A stretch of 64,000 nucleotides of DNA from Holothuria scabra. Lineage: Eukaryota; Echinodermata; Holothuroidea; Aspidochirotida; Holothuriidae. Below the pieces are notes generated by a model, which was not told the DNA's origin, did not search any database, and saw only the letters and a program-made list of their open reading frames with translations. Below are positions 32,960-44,500 of this stretch, one piece after another (positions within the stretch are counted from its first letter, which is position 1; the number at the start of each line of letters is the position of its first letter). The position numbers and the translations under genes are program-made. The DNA lies in contig CM074185.1 of NCBI GenBank assembly GCA_037179385.1, positions 8,675,371 through 8,739,370 on the forward strand, in the 5' to 3' direction.

Positions 32960-33560
32960 CCATAACAATTTTATTCGACATATACAGATAAAAGTTGACA
33001 CATACCAATTTGAATTGACATACCAATTTAAATCGATACATACCACTTTTCGCAACCCAACAAAGCACATGCTATTTGCAATCCGCTAAGACCTCACCTC
33101 TTTGTACGCAAGGCGATTGCTGCCATGCTGTAGAGTGTGGCGAATTGCTATATGAGCGTATGTATTAGTATAAGTTAGATGATGTTGTGCATATCAGTTT
33201 CTAAGCAACTGGTTTAAGTCAAGCCGACCTCAGCCTTTTTCCTGTTGTGGCTCACTGGCTTGTTTTCCCTACCCTAGTGCTAATGCACAATGGCAGTCAC
33301 TGACTGCCATTTTTTTTAAATCTTTTAAGACTTTGAAGTGGTGAGGCCTTAGCGGATTGCAATAGCATGTGCTTTGCGGTGGTTCCGAAACGGGATATCA
33401 AATATGTTAATGAGGTGAATCGGTATAGGTGTCGATATAAGCTGGGTATGTTTCGATTTAAATTGGTATATGTCAGTTTAAATTGGTATTTGTCGAAGTT
33501 AAATGGCACTGGCATATGCCAGTTTAAATCGGTATAAGTCGAAATAAATTGGTATGTGTC
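32960..33560. mobile_element. Foldback element with TACCAATTTAAATCGA-type arms
   Basis: Inverted arms lie at about 32960-33105 and 33335-33560. The best match pairs AAAGCACATGCTATTTGCAA (33063-33082) with its complement near 33355-33375. The arms also carry inverted arrays of TACCAATTTAAATCGA-like units. The loop contains a SINE-like fragment (GGTTTAAGTCAAGCCGACC, then TGGCTCACTGGCTTGTTTTC) and an 11-bp-arm palindrome at 33289-33311. Confidence 0.6.
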
Positions 33561-33649
33561 GATCGGTAGGACATTCCCATGATTTCTAAATCATGGAGAC
33601 GTCTTCTAAAACCCATTTTGAAATTTAATTAGCCACCTGCTCCGATCCT

Positions 33650-33907
33650 GACCCATAAAATATTAATGGGATCCCATTAAATTGTATTGGATCCCATACA
33701 AAGTGTCCAAATTCCAGACCTTAGCTTTGGATTTTTATGGGATCCCATAAGAATTTTAGGTCCAATTGAATTTTTGATGTCCCATTCATTTTATGGGATA
33801 TCCCATTAAATTTTATTGGATCCCATTCAAAGTGTCCAAATTCCAGACCTTAGCTTTGAATTTTAACCGGTTTAATTGGATCCCATTAATTTTTTTATGG
33901 GATCCCT
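33650..33907. repeat. Two-copy tandem repeat, about 129-bp unit, GGATCCCATTAA-rich
   Basis: TGTCCAAATTCCAGACCTTA follows GGATCCCAT(A/T)CAAAG in both units; matching points are 33673 and 33802. Each unit also contains short palindromes such as ATGGGATCCCAT. Confidence 0.75.
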
Positions 33908-33979
33908 TTAATTTTCTGTGGAATCCTATTTATTTTTACCAATGGGATTATGATGGGAATTTCTCCTGGGTTACGTAGG

Positions 33980-35100
33980 CTACAGCGTTTCATTGTGGTG
34001 ATTGTGGTGATTAACGGACAGATACAGATACAGATTTGGTACCAAATGCTCGCAATAACTGCCCCGTCACGAAACGAACCCATCATTTGGGAACAACAGA
34101 AGAGACGTTGGTTTGTAACAAGATTGTGTGGAAAACTAGAGTAAATGCGGGACATTTTTCGGTGTGTCTCCATTTGAACTGCATGCTATCGAAGTCCTGA
34201 AGTGATGCACTAAGCATTCACTTTTTTAACCTCAGACTTTTTGATTTTTAAATTCGTATCTTTACTTTCACCATCACGTTAATCTTCAAAACTTTCAGAC
34301 CACTTTACGTCATTATGTTATCTATAATGTCAAGCGCCATACACACGATCTATTCCCAGTGAAATGTTGTGTCCTAAAGAAAATAGCGCGGCGATTTACG
34401 AAAGCCTCGAGCCCCAGTACAACGTTGGGCCCAAGGAAAATGGTGCGGCCCCAATTGGCCTAATTATCCATAGCATTGTACAGGGAGCGGGGCTGCTCCA
34501 TCTAGTTTTGTCAGAGACTGTAGGCATAGCGCCAGAGAGATTGAATAGGAAAACGGAAGTCGCAAACAGTCGTACATTCGGAAATGGCATTTCGCGTGCT
34601 TAAAGGTATAATTTAACTTAAGCAGTCGTTATTCTGAGCATTCTTTTTGTAACGAATCAATTAAAAATGAAAAACTGCAAATTGGCCTGATAAAGTGCAG
34701 GGGTATAGGCCTACAGCAAAATTTAGTGTGTAGACGGGGAAATCCGAGGGATATTAGGGGACGGTGTCAAATGTGGCACATCACATGTGCCTATTCAATT
34801 TGATATAGGGTCTTATCATTGTTTTTTGAAGTAAAAAACAAAAGGCCCAATTCCTTTTGGAAGGGGGAGCCCGGGCGTCCCGCTCTTGGGATAGACTTGG
34901 CCGGCTTTCGAGTCATAGTCCAGTAGGCTAGGTCTTATTGGGAGTAGTCCATCCCAATTTCCGAGTCCAAATAAAATGTTTTCCATCCCGACCTTACACC
35001 TTTTATTTTTCCCTTCATGTATCTGATGCAATGTTTGGCATCAGGCTATTGATCGGGACGGTAAAGATTATGGGTGTCTCTATTGACTGACAGGTGTCTC
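33980..35100. other. Intergenic stretch upstream of EDEM3, no recognised gene
   Basis: Short open frames on both strands lack splice signals or domains. No ordered repeat seen. Confidence 0.35.
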
Positions 35101-35119
35101 GGTTTTATAGTACCAGCAC

Positions 35120-35146
35120 TGACGTCATATACGAGTGGTTTATAAA
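35120..35146 (+). promoter_or_regulatory. Possible EDEM3 promoter: TGACGTCA site plus TATAAA
   Basis: A perfect CRE/ATF-type palindrome TGACGTCA (35120-35127) lies 13 bases before TATAAA (35141-35146), about 265 bases upstream of the EDEM3 start codon. ER-degradation genes are commonly induced by ATF6/XBP1 in the unfolded protein response, and these factors use ACGT-core sites. The transcription start is unknown, and several ATGs downstream of this TATA box make a later start possible. Confidence 0.35.
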
Positions 35147-35401
35147 TCGGTACGTACAGTGTACTGTGTGCGTGTACCATATCGTGCATGTACCGCGGTA
35201 CTACTCAACAGAGTTTGGTACACACTGTGCATGTATATGTAAACTTAACTTGTACAACGCCAGTACGTACGTATGCTAAAACACTTTGTACTTTGATACG
35301 AAGGTATACCTGTGGGAAAGTAGGTTACGTGTCCCGTAGTTTTACAGGCTTTTACCCCGATCTCCGGGGAAGTGTTTGATAGCTGGGGTGGGTGAACAAA
35401 A

Positions 35402-35410
35402 ATGTCGTAA
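35402..35410 (+). promoter_or_regulatory. Two-codon upstream ORF overlapping the EDEM3 start (ATGTCGTAATGG)
   Basis: ATG TCG TAA ends on the A of the EDEM3 initiation codon (35410-35412). If included in the mRNA, ribosomes would terminate exactly at the main start, a set-up that can dampen translation or force reinitiation. Confidence 0.45.
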
Positions 35411-35513
35411 TGGAAGCAACTCTTTTTGGTGCCCTTTGCGTCCTCGTCGTCGTTCTTCTTCTAGAATTCAAAGGAGTGACAGGAGGTACGAACATCGACA
35501 GAGAAGCAGCACG
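35410..35513 (+). CDS. EDEM3: EDEM3 exon 1 (signal peptide)
   Basis: Encodes [20 protein letters not shown] and the start of the mature protein. It ends GCACG|GTAGGT. The exon 2 join restores [11 protein letters not shown], in line with the family. Confidence 0.82.
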
Positions 35514-38500
35514 GTAGGTAGCCTAGGCTAGGCCTATGCTAATTTACCACATAGGCTAAGTCTAAGTGCACTGTTAGGATATGTATATCAACGTCACTAC
35601 ATCACTAGCTAGGCCAATGCCTAACTTACTATGCGTATGACTGATAGTGATAATACTGACTAGGCAATGCTTAAGTGCTAATGCTTAACAGTATTACTAA
35701 CAGGGAATACTGTACACAACAGAGTACCGGCTGAGACCTGATCTGGTTCAGGAAAAATACTGCTACTGGATCTGGAAGAGTACTGCACAACACTCCTGGT
35801 GCAGACACCCATGGCATGGGTTCTTCTTAGAGTTAGAGAGCTTGCTGCTGATCTTGCTCCAATGATCAGTCATCTTTTCCAGCAATCAATCAACAGTGGT
35901 CAAGTCCCCAAGGACTGGAAAAAGGCAAATATCTGTCCTATTTTTAAGAAGAACGATAGCTCTCTCCCATCCAACTATCGCCCTGTCTCTCTTACTTGTA
36001 TATGTTGTAAGCTACTTGAGCATATTATCAGCTCAAATATAGTGGAACACTATCATTTGTATCAAGGAAATAACAGCCTTTCCTCTAAACAGCATGCATT
36101 TAGAAAAAATCATTCATAGTTGTGAACTTGTGATACACAGCTACTGTCCGTTGTGGACGATTGGACCTCCGCCTTAGATAAAAATAAACAAGTTGATGTC
36201 TTCATCCTGGACTTTGAGAAGGCTTTTGATACAGTTTCTCATGAACTACTTAAGATGGAGTTATTCTCCATGGGGTGTCTAGGCAAGTCATAAATTTGAT
36301 TGACAACTTTCTTACTTTCTCACAATCAGTTGTTATTAATGTTACTAGGTCTGCTTCTGCTCCAGTCCTTTCAGGTGTTCCTCAAGGGTCTGTCCTTGGA
36401 CCAGTAGCTACTTTTCTTGTCTTATATTAAAGATATTGTTAGTGCTGCTTCTTCCGAAGTTAGGTTGTTTGCGGATGACTGTGTTTGCTATAGGGTCATC
36501 AATAATCCCAGTGAAGTTACAGAAGGACATTATAAACTTGGGCCAGTGGGCCAAAACTTGGGGTATGAGATTCCACCCAGCTAAGTGTAATGTTATGTCT
36601 GTTACTAGGAAGCATAACCCAGTAATCTATAATTATACTCTTAATGGGGCTAATCTGACGAGGGTTGATTCAATTAAGTATCTGGGGGTGATTGTCACTA
36701 AGATTTTGGTAAAATTTGGTATGGTTGCTTAGAAAAGGGTACTTAACACTGTGAATCACTCAAATTCTTGAAGTTTGATGTTTTTCCCGAAGTAATATTT
36801 TTAGTTTGACAACCCTACCTCAAGGCGGAGTTCTTAAATTGCTTGGGATCCTTGAGATCTGCTATATGCTGGGGAAGTAGGTTTCAGTCTCTAACAGTCA
36901 GACAGTATAAGTGAAGAAGCAACACTCTTGGTTTGCTAGGCTAAAATGCAGTACTTCCTAGTCATGTTGAAATTGTACATTCGTTAAGAATACAGCACTG
37001 TCATTCTACCATTGGTAAATTCTGCCATAACGTTCCGCCATAGGATTCGCACCCTTACCGCCATGGCAGAAAGGTGTGAAAATTATGACGGAAAGGCACT
37101 TTCTTAACATCTGCGAAACTAGCCTAGGCCTAGAAGAATTGTCATTGCAACTACCGAAACATTTTCAGAAGTCCAGGTCAGACAACCAGTAAAGGCCTAG
37201 GCTGGAGACATAGTTTGTTGAAACTTGAATAGATTAAATGGAACTTGGAAGTGTAAAGAAGGCTTAAAAAAGTAAGAACTTTGAATAGAATTAACGCATA
37301 CTTACAAGTGGATACTAATTGATTTGATTATAGGCTGTAGGGAATAAAGTTTCATCCGTTTCAAGGTATGAGTGGTGACTGAATAATGTCTTAATGATAT
37401 CAACTTAATCACACATCTGCACGTGTGTACATTGCAATCATTATACTAGAGACATAAGTGATCATTGACATTGACCACTGTTGTGATCCCTAATCGAAGC
37501 ACCAATCAAAAATGCTTCCAACAAATTTCTAGACTCCATTCAGCCTTGTTCCTACAGTCAGGTAAGTTCTGACCAATCCCACCCTCTACAGAATAATGTT
37601 CTCATTCCACCTTAGAAAAAGTGCCTTTCTGCCATACCGGATTGGCACTTTTTCTGTGGCGGAATTAGCACATTTTCTATGGCAGAAAGAACCGATGGCA
37701 GAATGGCATGGAGCCCATTCCAGGGTTTTCCCTGGTTTTAGAATTGAACGTCGCGCATCTGGTGCGTCCATAGGTGGACTGCCGGCCTGGGGTAGGGGGT
37801 GTCCCCCTCCCCTTTTGGAAATTTTGTGACTTATGCAAGTCGCTAGACGCAAAGTGGTGGCACTTTTAAGGCAAATTAGTCATCACAATTTCAGTTAGTC
37901 GACGCAAAAATAATAGCACTGAAACTCACATTCCTGCAAATTTTGATCTACTGATAGAGATCACATTGCCTTTGTATCACTTAATTTCTGCTTCAAAAGT
38001 TTTGGTTCATCGGCATGGCTTTTATTTAGCGCTGGCACCGGATGATTTCAGTACCCCCAGTTGGTCGTTATTTCGCGCCCGTTGCTCACCAAAATTGACA
38101 TAATTGGGCCGGCTTGCAATATTACAAGTTACGACCCGCCGGGATATCATTTTTGTAGGCGTAATATTTTTACTTCAAAAGTGGCGATACAAATCAACCG
38201 TTCATACAGTAGATTTGTTTGTAGTCGATGTTGCATGACCTTTAATAATTAAGTTCTTAGGCAAGCATCATGCTCGTTCTATTTTTCATCCCCCAATCAT
38301 GTCGAAATATTTGCATTCTTTTACTGGGTTGTAGTTGCGTTAATATTCTGTAGCTACTCTCCTGCTTCAACGAAGCCCATGTAGAGCACCCATTCATGAT
38401 AATCTTAGCTGTTCTGGGAAGCAAAACAATTGCTCCCGATTAGCGTATCTTATGGTTCCTTTCGGATATAAATATCCCCGTATATTTTAAGCAGTTCTTG

Positions 38501-41500
38501 TCCAAAACTTACGTCTTGTTTGAAAAGAATCTGCAACTGAAATGCACGTAAGTCAGATCCCCGAAAAATCCATGTACGCAGAGATTTGTGATGCCGTTTC
38601 ATGGTGGATTTGGCACGGGGCTCGCCCTGCTTCGCTAGCCGGCTATATATGCATGAGAAGTGCGATCGTCGTAACACAAACTCAACGGGAAAACTTGTCT
38701 CGAGAGCGAGTATTTTCACACACTAAATCACATAGGCGAAGGCACGAGTTGTGATTGGCTGGTTAAAATCAACGCAATTGAACCAATCACGATGCAGGGA
38801 CCAATTTAAATTTTGAAATGGATCGTATGCATATGATGTCACCAAGCAAAACATGACGCCTTTTTTGGCGGAAAAAACGGACACGCATGAAAGTCTACTG
38901 CATGCGTGGGCCAAGAATATTGCTGCATGAGACCACGTGCATCACTGTTTTTGTTTGCAGTGACGTCGCATGACAACATTGCAGTAAGTCCTACTGTAAA
39001 TAACATTACGGAAGGAATGCTAGAAATGACCTAATTTATGCAAGATGATAACCAGTTTGCAAAAGATTCTTGGAGCTATGTGTACAAAACGTACACAGAC
39101 ATGTATGCTAAGCTTGGGGATTTGAAAAAAGGCGAAACTCTGCAGCTCGATAGTCTGTACAATGTGTTTTGTGCAGAACAGTTTGTACAGCAACTTACTC
39201 GGCGCTTTCTGCGAGAAAGCAAGGAAAACACATTGAATGCAATTCTAAATCTAATTCCATGTAATACTACAGGGTTATAGCGGAAAATATCAAACGATCA
39301 CATCCATGGCAGGGATAAAATTTTACGTTTGCGGTTATCAATGCATTCCGTTTTGGCGGTAAGTTAAAGTATGAATTTTACGAAACTATTACAGGGCAAG
39401 TTTCAAGTATATTTTAGCCCCGTTTTCAGTTTGCAAATAATCAATGGTAATGATCGAGTGAATGCCAGAATTTATAAAAGCAATGGAGCACGTGGCTGCA
39501 AGCAATCACAGATTGTGTGCGTACCGATCTTTTTATGTAAACATGTTGGGAAAACAAGGGTTCTATGACATCATACACATAAGGTCCATTGCACTTATTT
39601 TAAGTTACCTCTACGTAAGAAACATCGTGATTGGTTCGTTATTGCTTTTAATCAGCCAATCATACTCGCGACATCGTCAATGCAGTTTACTGTGTAGGAA
39701 TAACGTGTAGAAACCAACCGTCTTCGCATAGGATTCTAATACCCCCATTGCATTTGTGCTACGATCAAATTTCCCAAACTTTTGTTGAAGTCGGGCAAAA
39801 CAGTTCAGAGATGGAGAAACTCGGGGTTAAGACTGCAGTGTGCGTTCGCACAACTTCATTTTCCGATTTTCTGAATTGTGGCGTAAGTTTTTAGAACGAA
39901 GTAAGAGGAAATATGTGGGATTTCATCGTAAAGATACAATGACATGGTTCGTTCGTCTGATTGATAATTTCCCAAATCTGAGACCTTAGCCCCGCCTCTA
40001 ACCTGCAAAATTAAACGGGCGTTTGTGTTTTGGTGTGCAAGTCGTGTTGTGCCATGTTGCTACTGCGCTCAGGAGTGAGCACAACAGTTTCTTGATACGA
40101 GCCTACGAGGGCAAGTGCAGGCTAGTTAATAATACTGTGTTTTTACTTGTTCAGCAGTAGACCCTATGGGCTATACATACAGAGCTCCGACTCGCACTGC
40201 AGTGCTATGTCACGGCATGGAAGTTAAAAAAGTTAGTTGCAGTTTTACATATAATTCAACCGTTTTGTCGTTTATTTTATTAACAACAAAAGGAATCGTT
40301 GACAGAAAGAAGAAAAATTATGGAGGCTAGCTGGCAGCGATTTTGAACATCGCGGCCGTTTTTTGAACGTTGCGGCCTCCTTGATTTTGGAGCTTGAACG
40401 TCGCGGGGCGCGACGTTCAAAAGGCCCAGGGAAAACCCTGCATTCGTTACATGGCCTAGCCTACACTCATTCCTCTCACAAAACAGTCCTTGCACAGGTA
40501 GCGCTAAGCCCAGGCCTTACCTACAGTAGGCCTAAATGTACTCACCATCCAGGATGCACAAAATTTGAAATAACTCACCTGGTTTGAAACTTTTATAATT
40601 TTTACTAGCCTGCCATACAATACACGAAAAATGTGTTATTGTTGAGATCTCACCAGAATAACTTCAAAAAAGAGTCATTTTGAACAAGATATAATTTAAT
40701 GTAATATATACAGTAAAGCCAAATCTAATGTTGCATCATGTCATCTGCACAAGTATCTGCCAATTTTTTGGTGTATGACGGGACGGGAATTGAGTCGCAA
40801 AGTGGCAAAAGTACAGTACTTTACTCTGTACGGCATTCCAAAAAATATTTGCTTCTTATTGTTACTAATTCTAAGATGGTTTTATGAAGACATCCACCCA
40901 GGTGAAATATGAAGTTTGAAAAGTTTTCACATTGTGACCTGTGACTTTTACTTACAGTAGAACAGTTATCGAGAACTCCAAAGAATGGCAAATTGACTTG
41001 CTGTTGCAGTCAAAATTGACAGTGAAAATTCAGCCATTCTTTGATAAGACTAAGTTGTGAACATCTTTTGCTGAAAAAGGTATAGGGTTCCAGAGATCAT
41101 CTTTGCTAAGTTTGGTGAGAGTATTTTATTATTTGGGGAAGCAAGGGATGACGTTCCATGGCCGTCCTGTCTAGTGGGTACAGTACATACATTGATTAAT
41201 GTTATCTCTGCAAGGGCTGTGTTGTGAGAGGAATGAGCCTACTGTAGGCCATGTAACAAACACACAGCTCAGTAGTTTCAACAGGTCTCTCACTCGTCCC
41301 TAAAAATCTTGGGGTGGAAAGTAATAAGTAATATTTCAACTTACATGTGTTAAGAACTTTTAGTTTAAATTTCAAATGGGATCAGTGCTTTGGTTTAGTG
41401 ACTGTAGACCGTAGGGGTGAACCAAGTCTGGAATTTTAAGATCTGGCCAGACAAGATTTTACCGGACAGTACCACTGTCTGGCCAGTTAAATCCAGCCGG

Positions 41501-44500
41501 ACCGGATTTTTCCAATTGATATCTTATAAATGAAATCCCTCAGTGTTAGTTAATTAGGTGGCATTTTATGACACACCAAAGACACAATATGGCTATAGTG
41601 TCAGCTAGTGTCACACTGAAAACATCAATAATGTTTGAGACTAAGAGGAAAAGTTGATGCAATCTTCATTTGACACAAGTACCACTGTTATCACATTCCA
41701 TTTCATTCCATTACTTTCCACCCCCTCCCCCCCCCCCCCAAAAAAAAAATATGTTTTCTGTTTAAAATAAGAGGGGTGGAAAACACTGTTTTTAAGGGAG
41801 GGGAAGTTACAAGGGGGGAAACTCGTGTAATTCCTTTATTTTACTTCCCGCCAAGGCCCTGCTAGTGTAAGTCCTGAAAAGAAGGAATTAAGGTCAAATC
41901 AAGTTTTGATATGCCTGCTGTACTTTATGTTAGTGTGGTGCTTGCTCTGAGCATTTTGGTGAAATTTGCATTGAAATCTGGTGTATAGTTCTCAAGATAT
42001 GAGCAGGTAAAGTTATCCCATTTTCAACAAAAAGTGAAACTGGAGCAGGCACATATGACATCATATCCTCACATCAATGGGAGGTCTTTGGTTTTAAACT
42101 TTACAATGAATTTTCTCATCAACAATCCCAAATTATCAGAATATGAGTGCAGATGAGTCATGAAAACTTTGCATATCCCCTTTTGCAGTACTGTACTTCA
42201 AGGTCAACACTGCAGTTCATTGCACTTGGGAAGTTTGCATTTGAGCTGCAAAATTTTTCACCAGTCGTCTTATTTCTTAAATTTCATGCCACGCCAAATT
42301 GGTGTAATACAAATTAGGCCCACAGTAAGTACAGTGCATACTGTATATGCAAGAAGGCAAGACAATCGCGCCATAAAAATGGAGGTGTAGGCCTATAGTA
42401 TAAGTCAAGTTTAGCCTGTGTGTTGATACTACAGTACTTAACATTGATTTCATTTTATTCAACAGAGAACAAGTTTTGGAGATGTTTCAACATGGCTTCA
42501 GTTCATACATGGTAAGGCAGCAGAACAGTTACAGACAATAACCTAAAAGGCCTAATCCTCTCATCCCAAACTACAATTTTTGTAATAGTTCACAGAAATT
42601 CTCAGTTAGGACAACTCTTTAATTAACAGCAAATTAAAAAATAGGGAGCACTAAAGCTCATATTGCACAGCATGGCCTGTACTGAGAGTTTTTTGACTAC
42701 ACATTAAGGTCTTTACTACAGTACTCATCCTGAAGTGCTTAGATAAAGCATGGAGGAGGAATTTATGTAAGAACAGTAGGTTTGGTGAATTAGAACCTTT
42801 TGGAGTGAGAAGATTAGCCCTAAAAAAGGAATCATTTTAGGTATTGAACATGTATGCAAAGCCATTCTTCCATACTTTTGAGCTCTTGAGCACATTGTCT
42901 TTTATTCATGTTCACACTGTGCTGGACATTTATGTTCTTCTATTCTATTTCCAGATGAAATTTTAATTTCACACACAGCATCCCAATATCTTGACTCTAA
43001 TTGTACAGTTAACTTGAGGTAAAAAGACTGCAAAGGTCCTCTCTAGCTATCTGAACTTAAAGTATGGAATTTGTATCCTGTTGGGCAGATAGGATTATTC
43101 GCCTACTCTGCCCCTATACATGCCAATAGGCCCTCTTGAGTGTGAAGTTAAATAACATCCAAGGGGAGTAAGCATGAAGAGGAAGTACAGTATTACCCAT
43201 GGCATGAATAGCTGATAAGGACAAAGAGCCTAGAGGAATTAATTGACAAAATATTTTGTAAGAATATGAAGAATATTAAAAATTTTCTCCCTTCTTAATG
43301 GAAAATAACCAATAGGATGATTGGAAGAAGCATGTAATATTTTCCACAGTGGGTGCTGTGGCTCATGGAATGATTGTTAAATGTTTCATCGCAAGCTGGT
43401 TTACCCAGTCCCAGTGTGAGCAGGTAGTTGTAAACCAAGTCAACTGAAGGCCTACTGTATAGGACAAGATATAAATGTTGCAAAACTCTGGTCACTTGTG
43501 CAGGTTTAAGGAAACCCGGTGAAGTCTGAACATTATAACTGATCCAAATGCTGTATTTTGAGCTGCTGTCAGTGCCCTTCATGCATTTCATTTTGCTGTG
43601 GTTTCTTTGAAACTGAAGTTGCACAATGTCAAGCACTGTTGAACATTCACTTTAGAGGTCATGCACTAGACAGGATCCTTTGTTAAATTGCACGGTGCAG
43701 TAGAGTACTGTAGCTGTGTCACCAATGGAATTTTCTCATTGCAGACATGCAGCTCTATAAAACCACAAATAATAGTTTGTAATATCTTGATACATTAAGG
43801 AAATTAACTGCATGCTGCCTACTGTATTTATGTAATTTGTCCTTTTCAAAAGTTCTCCTTAAAGCGGCTCATTCCACAAAATTTTCCAAACCTATTCAGT
43901 TTTCTTCACAAACCCATGACAAATGGTCAAACTTAGACAATCCCCATACCCTACATACAAATAGATTAACTGTTTTATGAGTGAGTATTTAACGGTTCAA
44001 GTCGGTTTTCAAAAATTCGTTTCGTGACCAGACACTTTTTCAAATTATGTACAAAACTGTTACACTTCAGGACACTAGAAAATTCAAAATTTAACTTTTT
44101 CTGTGACTTTTGGACTTGAAACTTGACTTGTTATGCTAACTTTAAACATTATTATGAGGCAGTGACCTTTTGAGACTCTCATAGTGTTATCAATATCAAC
44201 TCAATTTAGCCTCTTTAAAGAGTTGAGTGGATATTGTGGTGGAAAGAACGATTGGGCTAGTTAGTTAGCTAAATAGAATTTAACGTCACACCAACACAAA
44301 TGTGTTACAGTATATACGGTAGTGTCACCAAGAAAAAAAAAATATGAACGTTGGGGGGAATTACGTAAAGATAGTTCAGTTTAGTAATTTACACATAAAG
44401 TGTCTTGGCAAAAGAGTGATTGGGAGTTAGATTCATACATACAGTTACTGTAGGTCCAGGTACTGTACAGGTGAAGCCGTTAAGAATGAACAAAGTCATG

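Noticed and set aside
35799..36732. Functional gene in EDEM3 intron 1
   Set aside because: The motifs are those of a LINE reverse transcriptase, and the frame is broken by stops and frameshifts.
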